Source: Palsa-504 sp963800415
Lineage (GTDB): Bacteria > Actinomycetota > Actinomycetes > Streptosporangiales > Streptosporangiaceae
DNA: 64,000 bases
Direction of reading: 5' to 3'
NCBI GenBank assembly: GCA_963800415.1
Contig: CAWDBS010000019.1
Span: 28,948 to 92,947 of the forward strand
In this document: in pieces, positions 1-9,905 of the stretch
How the letters are laid out: each line of letters starts with the position of its first letter
How positions within the stretch are numbered: the first letter of the stretch is position 1
The notes under the pieces: model-generated
Database searches by the model: none
What the model was told of the DNA's origin: nothing
What the model saw: the letters and a program-made list of their open reading frames with translations, nothing else
Program-made: the position numbers and the translations under genes

Positions 1-37
1 TGGCGATTCGGCCTCAAACCTGATGGCTGGACGATGG

Positions 38-112
38 GAGCCGTGTAAGCCGAGAGGCTTCCGCACGGTTCTGCGAGCGGCGGGGGGTGAGATCCCCCCC
101 GCCGACTCTCCC
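38..112 (+). mobile_element. Group II intron 3' end (domains V and VI)
   Basis: The RNA folds into a canonical 34-nt group II intron domain V. Positions 38-46 pair with 63-71 (9 bp, starting with the catalytic AGC triad in GAGCCGUGU). There is a 2-nt bulge at 61-62, a 5-bp upper helix (47-51 with 56-60) and a GAGA tetraloop at 52-55. A domain VI hairpin follows: C78-G87 pairs with the C-run and GCCG ending at 104, with an unpaired A at 105 as candidate branch point, which puts the 3' splice site about 7-8 nt later, near 112. The rest of the intron, including any reverse transcriptase, lies before the window. The domain V geometry is seen directly; the exact 3' boundary is inferred. Confidence 0.88.
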
Positions 113-801
113 CGTGGTGCACTGCGCGACAGAGCGGCAGGCCAGGGAAGTCCTTGCCGCTCGTATCAGGCAAGCAAGGGTAAGCTCAGCACCGGCGTCG
201 TACAACGTGCAAGCACGGCAACCAGCCGAGCCCCATCAACTAGGTCTGACCGACACAGGCCCACGACCTGCGCCAATGACCAATATCGACCTCGGTACGA
301 CTAGTTCACACAGAGAGGGTCAGTCGGTCTGACTCCGTACACCTCCGGCGAGACCCCTAGTGGGGAGCCAAGTGAGTCTTCGCACCACAGCGTTCAGGAA
401 CACACCGATAACTTCCTCAAAGGGCGTCACGTGCTACTACGATGTCATTATCGAACGGTAGAAGCCAATCGAGTAATTCGTCAGGCGGCTGTCGGAGCTG
501 AACGACTTGACCGGCAGGTCGGCCACCTGTCGGTCGCTTGTTAGTGGTCAGCCTAGCCAACGCCGCGAGCTGCGGCAGGGTCGTCGCCGCTGGATAGCTA
601 CGTTTACTCGAGATCGGGTCCGGGCTATCAGACGTCGCCTTGACGTCTTGGGATCTGACCTGTACCGTCCAGTGCACAGCTAGGGACAATGAGGTCTGTG
701 GGGGGCTCGTTATGGCTGAGGTCTTCGCCTGGGAACTTACAGCATCAGAGGTATGCCCTCGTCTCATCAGCTCTTCCTCATAGCTTGCCGCACAGACGAC
801 C
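113..801. other. Non-coding or decayed stretch after the intron
   Basis: No convincing gene is visible. Open frames on both strands lack recognisable domains, ribosome sites or the strong third-position GC bias of this genome. GC is lower than in flanking core genes, consistent with accessory DNA between the intron and the Ig-domain membrane protein. A minus-strand frame at 417-854 (145 codons) was considered and not accepted. Confidence 0.5.
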
Positions 802-2091
<1,290 letters not shown>

Positions 2092-2334
2092 AACAAGACA
2101 GGATAGCGCCGACGTAATCAGTGGAGTCGGCATGACCTCGGCTGGTCGTCTTAAGCCTCCGACATACACTAACGGTCGCAAGTGCCCTCCATTCACCTTG
2201 CTCATCCCCTAGGTTGGAGGTTGAACTTGCAGCCAGATCTGGTTACGCCGTAAATCTAATCCCGTTGCGGGCCAGCAAACGCCCAGGCCTCTGAATTTAC
2301 AATTAAACGTCAAGGTATCATCACCGCTGAGAGA

Positions 2335-2505
2335 CTAACTGAGAAACAATCGCCGCGGACAGACCTCGGTGTAGATCTCGATCGTGACGGAGATCTTGCT
2401 GTGCCGCAGGATCTGCATGGCCACACGGGGGTGCACGTCCAGGGCGGCCAGCAGGGACCCGCACGTCTTGTGGGTGCCGTGGACCGTGATCCGGAGAAAT
2501 CCGCC
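2335..2505 (-). pseudogene. Tyrosine recombinase (phage-type integrase) C-terminal remnant
   Basis: The minus strand encodes about 56 residues matching the C-terminal catalytic box of actinobacterial tyrosine integrases: RITVHGTHKTCGSLLA, LDVHPRVAMQILRHSKIS, VTIEIYTEV, then TAG at 2337-2335. The histidine of the HxxR box and the tyrosine nucleophile are kept, but the box reads HGTH, so the catalytic arginine is lost. The frame is closed upstream by a stop at 2508-2506, and the N-terminal half is not found in one frame, so this is a decayed gene. It marks the edge of an old integrated element; no tRNA attachment site is visible beside it. Confidence 0.8.
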
Positions 2506-2905
2506 TTACCCGCCGGGAACGCGACCACCAGGTAGAAGTCACGGCGCACCAAGACCTTCGGCCCTAAACCACGTGCCTTTCGTGATGTGCCCGGCCCGGC
2601 GGGACGAGCTGCGGCTGGCCGGTGACATCGTGACATCCTGTCCGGCCCCCGAACAGGAAGGGGCCTTTGGGGGTAGTTTGCTGACGGAGGTTGTCTACGC
2701 AGCCTCATCGGTGCCGCAGTCACCCGCCTTGTCCGTGACCTCGACCGGGGCGAGGGAGCCGCTGATGATCAGTTCCGCGAGCGCGTTCGCGTCCGGCGAT
2801 CGGCCTCCGGGTCCGTCTGAACGTACTGCGTGACAGCGAACGCCGCGTCCGCGTGTCCGATGCGCCTGCTGAGCGCCTTCCAGCCGGTCTGCGCGTCCCG
2901 GCTGC
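2506..2905. other. Intergenic region with no supported gene
   Basis: Several overlapping open frames on both strands are mutually exclusive and low in domain content. The first 100 bases may hold a further frameshifted piece of the integrase. The rest separates that remnant from the STAS gene. I see no RNA gene here. Confidence 0.4.
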
Positions 2906-3271
2906 CTAAGCGTCGGCTGTAGCGGTGCGGAGTGCCAGTGCGTCGTCGATGGTGGCGAACACCGGCATCCGGCTGTCCAGGCCGCTGATCCGCAGTATCT
3001 TCGCGACCGGCGGCCGCGGCGCGATGAGGCCGAAACCGCATCCAGCCGCATCGGCATGGTTGGCGATACGGACGAAGGCGCCAAGCCCGCGGGCGTCGCA
3101 GAAGGACAGGCCGGCCAGGTCGAGCAGCAACAGCCGGGCCGAACGGGCGATGGCTGCGCAGCCCTGTGCGACTACGCCCTCGCTGGTGGTGAGATCCAGC
3201 TCGGCCGGCATGCTGGCGATCTCGATCCCGGCGCCGTGATCGGCCGTCGTCTGGTTCTTGGCCTGGGTCAT
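2906..3271 (-). CDS. STAS-domain anti-sigma factor antagonist
   Basis: About 120 residues forming one STAS domain, the fold of SpoIIAA/RsbV-type proteins that bind an anti-sigma kinase and release a sigma factor. Visible landmarks: PAELDLTTSEGV near the N-terminus, LLLLDLAGLSFCDARGLGA (helix-capping phospho-site region; the usual DSSG serine position reads CDARG), then a C-terminal helix with FATIDDALALR. The Ala at the usual phospho-Ser position would argue against standard phosphoregulation if the alignment is right. The ATG at 3271 is chosen because the domain begins soon after it; an upstream ATG at 3334 gives 21 extra low-complexity residues. No anti-sigma kinase gene adjoins it. Confidence 0.78.
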   Translation of the reverse strand: MTQAKNQTTADHGAGIEIASMPAELDLTTSEGVVAQGCAAIARSARLLLLDLAGLSFCDARGLGAFVRIANHADAAGCGFGLIAPRPPVAKILRISGLDSRMPVFATIDDALALRTATADA

Positions 3272-3543
3272 CGTCGTCTGCCATCTGCCATCACTGTCCG
3301 CTGATCCGTGCCGACCACGATCGCATGGCGTCATGCCTGGGTGTTTAGGGTCGAAGGTCCCGTCTTGGACGAGTGCTGCTGCTGTGCGGCCACGTTCCAG
3401 CCATCCCGGCCGCGAGGTGCAGATAACCAGGGAGTCGGCGAAGACGATGGCGAACCGGGCGGTGTGCGTTAGTTCGCGTCAGCGGTCCGCGGAGTGACGG
3501 TAATAACGCACGCGCTGAAAGCTGGCGAACAGCCCGGGACGGG

Positions 3544-4545
3544 CTAACCGCCGATCATGCTGGCGACCTTGAACGTGGTATTGCTCGGCAGCAGGCCGAA
3601 CCTGGCCATGGCACTCACCACGCGCTGGAGCCGCGCCGCGTCAATCCCGAGCGGGAAGGTCGGCAGCGAGATGAACGCTGCCTGCTGGTTCTTGATGCCC
3701 AGGTATTGCTCGATAGCGCTTTCCACGGCGGCGCGGTTGGTGTCAGCGACCTGCTGGCCCTGGGACAGCGCCGTGGTGAACGCCTTCAGCGTATTGGGGT
3801 ACTTCTTGGCCCATGCCGCCGTGACCGCGTACCCCTGGATCGGGAAGTCCTGGGCGGCGCCCTGGTCGAGGTCGGCGAGTTCCTGCAGGCCGACGGCTGC
3901 TTCGCCGGCGCTAACGAACGGCTCGGGGGCGAACGACGCGCTGACATGGCTCTTCGGATTCGTCAGGGCCGGCGCCACGGCCGGGAACGCGACGTTGGCG
4001 TAATGCACCTGCTTCGGTGCGATGCCGTGCGCGACGAGCAGGGAATCGATCAGCAGGGTGCCGATGTCGTTGGGCGCGTTGACCGAGATGACCTTGTTCT
4101 TGAGCTGCCCAACCTGGCTTATCGGCGATCCTCCCTTGACCAGCAGCGTCAGCACGTTCGGCTGCAGGAAGGAGCCCTCGGCGATGATCCGCAGGTCAGC
4201 CTTTGGCGCCCCCATGGCGCCGAGCTGGTCCTCGATGTAGGTGACATAGTCCCCGGCCGTGACGTCGTATTTACCCTGCTCCTGGCCGTTGATCAGTTCC
4301 TGCGTGGATGACGGGGGACCCTTCACCGGCACGATCGTCACGTGCAGGCCCTGGGCGGCGAACAGGCCTTCTGTCTGGGCGATGTAGAGGCCGGCCGAGT
4401 CGATGGCCGGGAACGCGTCGACGACGATGTTCGCCTTCTCGAGCTTGAGCTGCGGCGTGCCGCCCCCTGATCCGCCGGAGGAGCATCCGGCGGCCAGCAT
4501 CGCGACCGCGACTGCCGATGCTATGAGCACGTTGCGGGATTTCAT
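3544..4545 (-). CDS. ABC transporter substrate-binding lipoprotein (NitT/TauT type)
   Basis: A 333-residue secreted lipoprotein. The signal peptide is followed by the lipobox LAAGC with Cys21, then a Gly/Ser linker. The mature part resembles SsuA/THI5-like binding proteins for nitrate, taurine, sulfonate or thiamine precursors (NIVVDAFPAIDSAGLYIA near the start, KNKVISVNAPNDIGTLLID as the second lobe). Substrate cannot be told. I chose the ATG at 4545 because GGAG lies five bases before it and the signal peptide starts there; upstream in-frame ATGs would add about 30 residues that spoil it. No permease or ATPase gene is adjacent, so it is an orphan that must work with a transporter encoded elsewhere. 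Confidence 0.85.
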   Translation of the reverse strand: MKSRNVLIASAVAVAMLAAGCSSGGSGGGTPQLKLEKANIVVDAFPAIDSAGLYIAQTEGLFAAQGLHVTIVPVKGPPSSTQELINGQEQGKYDVTAGDYVTYIEDQLGAMGAPKADLRIIAEGSFLQPNVLTLLVKGGSPISQVGQLKNKVISVNAPNDIGTLLIDSLLVAHGIAPKQVHYANVAFPAVAPALTNPKSHVSASFAPEPFVSAGEAAVGLQELADLDQGAAQDFPIQGYAVTAAWAKKYPNTLKAFTTALSQGQQVADTNRAAVESAIEQYLGIKNQQAAFISLPTFPLGIDAARLQRVVSAMARFGLLPSNTTFKVASMIGG

Positions 4546-5024
4546 CATTGCTCCATCAGGCATTGCGGCGTCGCTCGCGACCCCGCGACCGGCTGGGTGG
4601 GCACCGCGATCGGTGGCGGCCTCTCGCTGCGCCACGGGACATCATAAGGTTCCGCACCGTCCGTCACATGCCAAACGGTACGGCTTGTCCGAATTCAACG
4701 TCACCCTGTTACCGAAGTTAACTCTCTGTGCTTGCTGCGGATAAGGGGTAGGTCCTCTAGGGGAGTGCCAGCCTCGGTGTCAGGGCCTTGCTGCCGTCCG
4801 GACCACGGCGGTTCTGAGCGTGCCTGTGCCAATGAGCATGTCTGGCTAATCATGTGACATGTAACACTTTCCTCGGAAAGGTCCTAAACCGTGGACGGCA
4901 TCGGCTTGTCAGCCGCATGTGCCGGCCCGGGCGGCAGCGTTTGATCTGCTGGCCGCGGGTAGAAGGTCAAAATCGAACGAATGCCAAGGATACGCAGCGT
5001 GCGTATCCATCAGATAGGTGTGTC
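4546..5024. other. Divergent intergenic region
   Basis: Nearly 480 bases between the divergently read binding lipoprotein and the GAF-ANTAR gene. Its middle (about 4670-4740) is AT-richer than the surroundings, as expected for promoters facing both ways, but I cannot place a confident -35/-10 pair. No gene or structured RNA is evident. Confidence 0.4.
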
Positions 5025-5834
5025 ATGACTGGAGATCCCAGATATGCCGATGTCACAGCAGAAATCACCGATGCGGGGAATCTAAAGGACCTGCACGGCG
5101 CGTTGGTCAGCACGCAGAGCGTCGAGCAGTTCCTGCACGAGATGGCCGTGCTGGCGGCCCGGCTGGTGAGCGGCGGGCTGTCATGCGGAATGACCATGCA
5201 GCCAAGCGGGAGGCCGGTCACCGTGGCATGCAGCGACCAGGTCGCCGCCCGGGTGGACGAAGTGCAGTACGAACTCGACGACGGTCCGTGCCTGCATGCC
5301 ATGCGCGACGGCCGCATGGTGCGCATCGAGGACACTGCTGAGAAGGCGGACTGGCCCGAGTTCGAGACGCAGGCGGCCTCGCAAGGAATCCGGTCGTGCC
5401 TGGCCCTCCCGCTGAACGCTGACGGCGAGCCGGTCGGCGCCCTCAACCTGTACGCGCGCGAGGCCTCGGCGTTCGGCACGGCCGAGGCACGTCGCGCCGA
5501 GAACTTCGCGGAAAATGCTTCCGGCGCGCTTTCGCTGGCCATGAGGTTGGCCTCGCACGCCGCCCTCATCGGTCAGTTGCGTTCATCGCTCACTTCGCGA
5601 ACGGTAATTGATCAGGCGCTGGGGATAATCATGGCCAGGGAGCATTGCACTCAGGACCGTGCGTTCGCGATCCTGCGGTCCGCTTCGCAGAACAGCAATG
5701 TGAAGCTCCGGGATATCGCCAGCGCGGTGGTGACCAGCGTTACCGGAGAACCCCCGCAGCCGCCGCCGCCTTTCGAGGAAGGGCGACCCGAGATCCGCGC
5801 CGCACGCCGCAAACGCGAGATGAAACGCCGATGA
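5025..5834 (+). CDS. GAF-ANTAR transcription antitermination regulator
   Basis: A 269-residue cytoplasmic regulator. Residues about 20-165 form a GAF sensor domain (ELDDGPCLHAMRDGRMVRIE and IRSCLALPLNADGEPVGALN are typical). Residues about 175-235 form an ANTAR domain (LTSRTVIDQALGIIMAREHC, then AFAILRSASQNSNVKLRDIA), which binds paired hexaloop RNA hairpins and prevents termination. The C-terminus is a basic, proline-rich tail. I chose the ATG at 5025 because the homologous part starts there; the open frame extends upstream to 4854 without recognisable content. It lies just before a Ser/Thr kinase, a frequent association of signalling genes in actinobacteria, but no target hairpin was located. 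Confidence 0.87.
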   Translation: MTGDPRYADVTAEITDAGNLKDLHGALVSTQSVEQFLHEMAVLAARLVSGGLSCGMTMQPSGRPVTVACSDQVAARVDEVQYELDDGPCLHAMRDGRMVRIEDTAEKADWPEFETQAASQGIRSCLALPLNADGEPVGALNLYAREASAFGTAEARRAENFAENASGALSLAMRLASHAALIGQLRSSLTSRTVIDQALGIIMAREHCTQDRAFAILRSASQNSNVKLRDIASAVVTSVTGEPPQPPPPFEEGRPEIRAARRKREMKRR

Positions 5835-5942
5835 CAGGCTAAGTTGGTCGGCCCGGTATCAAGTCAGCCATCCTAAAGGCTGGCACAGAGGGGGGCGCTG
5901 ACGGAACACGTGGCCCTGGCATGGCTCGCGCTTCGCTAGGGT

Positions 5943-7508
5943 GTGCCCAGCGTGATGACCGCAGCTGAGGCAGCCGCCGATCGTGAACCGGCGAAGACAG
6001 CGCTTGAACGGGGTGGCCAGACGGTGGCCGATGAGGTGACCTTTACCGGTCAGTCCGGTGCAACGTGGTGCTACTGGGGTGATCAGCCGCTCGGCACGCC
6101 CGGCGGCTTTGGCGGCGTCTATGCGGGCGAGGGTCCGGACGGAACGCCGATGGCGGTCAAGGTGGTCAAGAAGCAGCGTCCGTCAGGAGCGCTTGACGAT
6201 CGTCTTCTGCGCCGCGAAATCGACATCGGCCAGCGAGTTGCCGATAGCGGCAGCGAGATGCTGCTGCCCGTTATCGACGCAGCCGATGCCGACGACGCCT
6301 TGCTCCTGGTCATGACCCGAGCGGAGGGCGCGCTGGCAGCTTCCGTCCCGATGGGCGAGGCGGAAGTCGTGCCTGTGCTGGTAGACATTGCCACAGGCCT
6401 TCAGGATCTGCATTCCATCGGAATCATTCACCGGGACCTCAAGCCCGCCAACGTCCTGCGCAGCGCCAGGCGCTGGAAGCTCGCGGATTTCGGGATCGCC
6501 CGCGATCAGGAGATCGGAACCCAGGATCCGACCTTTGTCGGGTGGGGCTCATTCTCGTACATGGCGCCCGAACTTTGGGAACTGAAATCTCCCACGGTCA
6601 AGACTGACCTGTACGCGCTCGGCTGCCTGGGATTCGAGTTGCTGGCCGGTGCCCCACCGTACGCCGGGGACCAGGCGGCTCTCCGGGCGAGCCACCTTAA
6701 TCAGGCCCCGCCCGAGGTGCCGTGCAACGACGTCGTGCTCAAGAACCTCATCAGCCGACTAATCGCCAAACGTCCAGAAGACCGCCCGCAGGACGCCCGC
6801 GCCGTGCTGGACCGGCTGCGGCGAGCACTAGTGGCCCGCCGCCCAGTTCAGGAATCGATCGCGCGCGGACTCGGAGCCCACGATGCCGAGCAGGCCCGCG
6901 CCGCTGCCGAGCGTGCGGCAGCCCAGACCGCTGATGATGCACGCCGTCAGCAGATCGCGCAAGCCAAGGCAGACCTGCGCGAGATCATCAACGACGCACT
7001 CGATGACCTGCGGATTGTTGAACCAGAGGCAACGTCCGAAGAGCGCGGCACTACCGGGTCGAGTTTCGTTGCGGCGCCTGGTCTCAGCCTGTCTGCTGGC
7101 GGAGTCAGGCTCCGGATTGACCTGTGGGAAGGAATGACCACAGACCAGCCGGTCCCGGACGACACGATGGTGCTGGCCGGCGCGGTCATGATCACTAACC
7201 CGAGCTATCCCACGGAGCTGAATTCGGCCAACATCGTCTACGAACAAGTCGGCGACCGCCTTAGCTGGCAGATATACAAGTTCCGCAGCAGCCTCGTGCC
7301 GCCCTACAGGTACCGCTACGGCCCCTGTAGGCGCACCCACGGACTGCGTCATGGTGAGTTCTTCGATTCCCGGGAGCGCTACTTCATGATCCACCCAGCG
7401 ATGCACGTCTGGAGCAAGACTGTCACCGCACTGACCGCCGAGACTGTCCTGGAACTGTTCCAGGAGGCTGTCGATCTCCGGCCACCCGTGTTCAAAATCC
7501 CTGGCTAA
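5943..7508 (+). CDS. Serine/threonine protein kinase with unknown C-terminal domain
   Basis: 521 residues. A Hanks-type kinase domain covers about 45-300: a glycine-rich loop (LGTPGGFGGVYAGEGPDG), the ATP lysine in MAVKVVKK, the catalytic loop HRDLKPAN (His163, Asp165), the metal-binding DFGIA, and SYMAPELW in the activation segment. Residues about 315-360 are an Ala/Arg-rich helical stretch. The last 150 residues (from about LSAGGVRLRIDLWEG) form a compact soluble domain I do not recognise; it ends HPAMHVWSKTVTALTAE. There is no membrane helix and no PASTA repeat, so it is not a cell-wall PknB type. A GTG at 5943 is used; GTG 5952 and ATG 5955 are equally possible starts. An STAS gene is convergent 4 bp downstream. 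Confidence 0.87.
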   Translation: MPSVMTAAEAAADREPAKTALERGGQTVADEVTFTGQSGATWCYWGDQPLGTPGGFGGVYAGEGPDGTPMAVKVVKKQRPSGALDDRLLRREIDIGQRVADSGSEMLLPVIDAADADDALLLVMTRAEGALAASVPMGEAEVVPVLVDIATGLQDLHSIGIIHRDLKPANVLRSARRWKLADFGIARDQEIGTQDPTFVGWGSFSYMAPELWELKSPTVKTDLYALGCLGFELLAGAPPYAGDQAALRASHLNQAPPEVPCNDVVLKNLISRLIAKRPEDRPQDARAVLDRLRRALVARRPVQESIARGLGAHDAEQARAAAERAAAQTADDARRQQIAQAKADLREIINDALDDLRIVEPEATSEERGTTGSSFVAAPGLSLSAGGVRLRIDLWEGMTTDQPVPDDTMVLAGAVMITNPSYPTELNSANIVYEQVGDRLSWQIYKFRSSLVPPYRYRYGPCRRTHGLRHGEFFDSRERYFMIHPAMHVWSKTVTALTAETVLELFQEAVDLRPPVFKIPG

Positions 7509-7512
7509 AGTC

Positions 7513-7926
7513 CTAGCCGCCGCCGCCGCCGTCGGTATCGGCCTTGGCGGTGGCGTTGTCCGGCTGGAACTGGCCCGATTGATCGTAAGGGCCCGCCAGC
7601 GACGCGGCCACGCTGGGAAATGTGTCCACCAGTCGGTCCACCCCGGTTATCGAGAGCACTCGCTGCACGGCCGGCGTGCTGACGACCAGTCGCATGGCAC
7701 TGCCGCTGGTAGCGGCCCGCTTGAATGCGCGGACCAGAGCGCTTACTCCGGCGGAATCGCAAAAGTTCGTCTTGCTCATGTCCGCGATCAGCAAAGCCGC
7801 ACCCTGGTTCATGGCCGCGAGGAGTTCGTCCAGGACTGCATCGGCAATGGTCACGTCTATTTCCGCGGGCAGCGTGACCACCGCTACCTGGCCGATCCAC
7901 AGCACCGGATAGCGTTCCTGAGACAC
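7513..7926 (-). CDS. STAS-domain anti-sigma factor antagonist
   Basis: About 137 residues. A single STAS domain: VAVVTLPAEIDVTIADAVLD, then LLIADMSKTNFCDSAGVSAL, where CDSAG supplies the serine normally phosphorylated by the partner anti-sigma kinase, then RVLSITGVDRLVDTFPSVA. The tail is a Gly run. The GTG at 7926 is preferred because it begins at the first beta strand; the frame stays open to 8106 but the added residues are Arg-rich noise. It is convergent with the Ser/Thr kinase gene. Unlike the STAS protein at 2906 it keeps the phospho-acceptor serine. Confidence 0.82.
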   Translation of the reverse strand: MSQERYPVLWIGQVAVVTLPAEIDVTIADAVLDELLAAMNQGAALLIADMSKTNFCDSAGVSALVRAFKRAATSGSAMRLVVSTPAVQRVLSITGVDRLVDTFPSVAASLAGPYDQSGQFQPDNATAKADTDGGGGG

Positions 7927-8210
7927 GTACCACCACCATCTGTCTGCGCGAAAAGTGAGTAGGCCGCGTCTCTGGACCTCGAAGAGCGGCAAACACTTGG
8001 GCTTCGCCGCGCAGCGAACATTATCACGGCGGCGCGGCCAGGGCGCAAGGCCAGCGCGCCGGAACAGGGGTCGCCGGAGGGCCAAAGCTGCACCCGTTCG
8101 GTTCAAATTAACGCACGTTGGGATGAGGCGGCCCGATTGGCCGGTCCCTGACCCTCCCCGCCGTAGGAGTAGAAGCCGTAGCGGGCCAGCGGATCAGCGC
8201 CTCGCAAGCA

Positions 8211-8820
8211 TCACGAGATCCTGAGCCTTGGGTACGGCCGGATGTGCCATTTGATGCCCTGGCCGCTGCGCACCCGGTTCACCGCGTCGCCGAACCCCTC
8301 CAGCGGCAACGGCTCGCTGAGCAAGGGCCGCGGGTCCACCGCCCCGCTGGCGAGCAGGTCCACGGCCTGGCCGAAGCTGCGCAGGATGGCCATCGACCCG
8401 GTGATGGTGATCTCGTCGTTGTAGACCCGGAACGGCGAGACGCGGATCGCGGCCTCGGCCGGGGACACGCCGAATACCAGCATCCGGCCGCCCCGGTCCA
8501 GCAGCCCGATCGCGGTCTCGATCGCCTCCGGCACCCCGGTGGCGTCCACCGCGACCCCGAACCGGGCCCGGTCGAGCGCGCCGGCGTCGGTCACGGCCTG
8601 GGCCGCGCCCAGCTTGCGCGCGACCTCCAGCCGCTCGCTGACCCGGTCCACGACGGCCACCGGACCGGCCCCGGCGTGCAGTAGGAGCTGCAGCATCATC
8701 AGGCCCATGGTGCCGGCCCCCAAGTTGTCCCGCCCGGCCCGGCACCGCCGGTAATAGCCGCAGTACAGCGAGGGATCCACCACCACCCGGGCGCCTATCG
8801 GCAGGTCAGGCCTGACGTCA
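8211..8820 (-). pseudogene. Zinc-dependent alcohol dehydrogenase remnant with internal deletion
   Basis: The minus strand keeps pieces of a medium-chain zinc dehydrogenase (sorbitol/threonine dehydrogenase-like). The N-terminal part is PIGARVVVDPSLYCGYYRRC plus RAGRDN, from the structural zinc lobe. It is followed directly by LGAGTMGLMMLQLLLHAG from the Rossmann fold and then the normal C-terminus (RVSPFRVYNDEITITGSM, KWHIRPYPRLRIS). About 70-80 residues between lobe and Rossmann fold are missing, one structural cysteine reads Tyr, and the first 80 or so residues are absent. It is therefore a broken gene although its frame remains open. It is divergent from the sugar kinase at 8934, which suggests a former sugar or polyol pathway pair. 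Confidence 0.8.
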
Positions 8821-8933
8821 CTGGCGTATGGTGGCCGAACCGGCCGCCCGGGCCCGACGCTGGTGTCAGCGGGTTCAGCGTGACCTGCTGGCCGCCGCGC
8901 GATGATCCCGCCGCAAACCGTAGAGTGCAGCGC

Positions 8934-9905
8934 ATGATTACTGTCGCGGGCGAGGCCCTGATCGACCTGATCGTCGATCCGGCGGGCCATGTCGATCCCC
9001 GGCTGGGTGGCGGACCGTTCAACGTCACCCGCACCGTCGCCCGGCTCGGCCTGCCCGTGACCTTCCTCGGCCGGCTGTCCGGCGACCGCTTCGGGCAGTT
9101 GATGCGGGCCGACCTGGACCGTCACGGGGTCCTGGTCGCCGTCGAGGCCCCCGCCGACGCGCCGACGACGCTGGCGCTGGTGGACGTGGACCCGGCCGGC
9201 GTGCCCAGCTACCACTTCTACCTGTCCGGCACGTCGGCGGCCGCGATCGGTCCCGGCGAGGCGGTGCTGCCGGCCGGCACCACCGCCCTGCACATCGGCA
9301 GCCTCGGCCTGGTCATGGAGCCGGTCGGGACCAGCATGGAACAGCTGGTGGCCGCGCTGCCCGACGGCATCACGGTCATGCTCGACCCGAACTGCCGCCC
9401 GGGCGCCATCGCCTCCCGGCAAGCCTACCTGGACCGGCTGGACCGGATCCTGCGCCGGGCGGACATGCTCAAGACGAGCACCGAGGACCTCGCCTACCTG
9501 TTCCCCGGCCGGGACACCGGGTCCGCCGCCGCGGAACTGCTCGGCAAAGGCCCCGCCTGCGTGGTGGTCACCGACGGCGCGGCGGCCGTGCGTGCCTTCA
9601 CCGCCGGCCACCAGATCCGGGCCGACGTCCCGGCGGCCCCGGTGGTGGACACCGTGGGGGCCGGGGACGCGTTCGGCGGCGCCTTCCTCACCTGGTGGAC
9701 CGGCAATGGCCTCGGCCGGTCCGAGCTGGGCGACCCGGAACTGGTACGCGGGGCGACCCAGGCGGCGATCTACGCCTCGGTGGTGACCTGCACGCGCCGC
9801 GGCGCCGAACCCCCGTGGGCCTACGAGCTGGCCGGTCATGACGGCTGGCGGTGGCTGGCCCCCGGCGAGCCAGCCAGCGAGGGGAGTGCGCAGGCCGGCT
9901 TCTAA
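8934..9905 (+). CDS. PfkB-family carbohydrate kinase (fructokinase-like)
   Basis: 323 residues; ATP-dependent phosphorylation of a sugar such as fructose. The N-terminus MITVAGEALIDLI and the GGGPFNVTRTVARLG motif are PfkB signature 1; DTVGAGDAFGGAF near the C-terminus is signature 2, with the catalytic Asp and the anion hole. LDPNCRPG lies in the middle as in fructokinases. The ATG at 8934 matches the family N-terminus. Its neighbour on the other strand is a broken polyol-type dehydrogenase, so a sorbitol or fructose role is plausible but unproven. Its stop overlaps the convergent DinB gene by 4 bp. Confidence 0.87.
   Translation: MITVAGEALIDLIVDPAGHVDPRLGGGPFNVTRTVARLGLPVTFLGRLSGDRFGQLMRADLDRHGVLVAVEAPADAPTTLALVDVDPAGVPSYHFYLSGTSAAAIGPGEAVLPAGTTALHIGSLGLVMEPVGTSMEQLVAALPDGITVMLDPNCRPGAIASRQAYLDRLDRILRRADMLKTSTEDLAYLFPGRDTGSAAAELLGKGPACVVVTDGAAAVRAFTAGHQIRADVPAAPVVDTVGAGDAFGGAFLTWWTGNGLGRSELGDPELVRGATQAAIYASVVTCTRRGAEPPWAYELAGHDGWRWLAPGEPASEGSAQAGF

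Noticed and set aside
76..112. Domain VI G/C hairpin as a fourth copy of the G/C-tract repeat
   Set aside because: It shares only G and C runs; none of the diagnostic ACGA or ACCCAT blocks is present, and intron structure explains it.
2310..2833. Overlapping open frames on both strands
   Set aside because: They are shadows in other frames of the integrase remnant and have no similarity themselves.
8211..9839. 542-codon minus-strand frame
   Set aside because: Only its last 200 codons are homologous (alcohol dehydrogenase remnant); the rest is antisense to the PfkB kinase gene.
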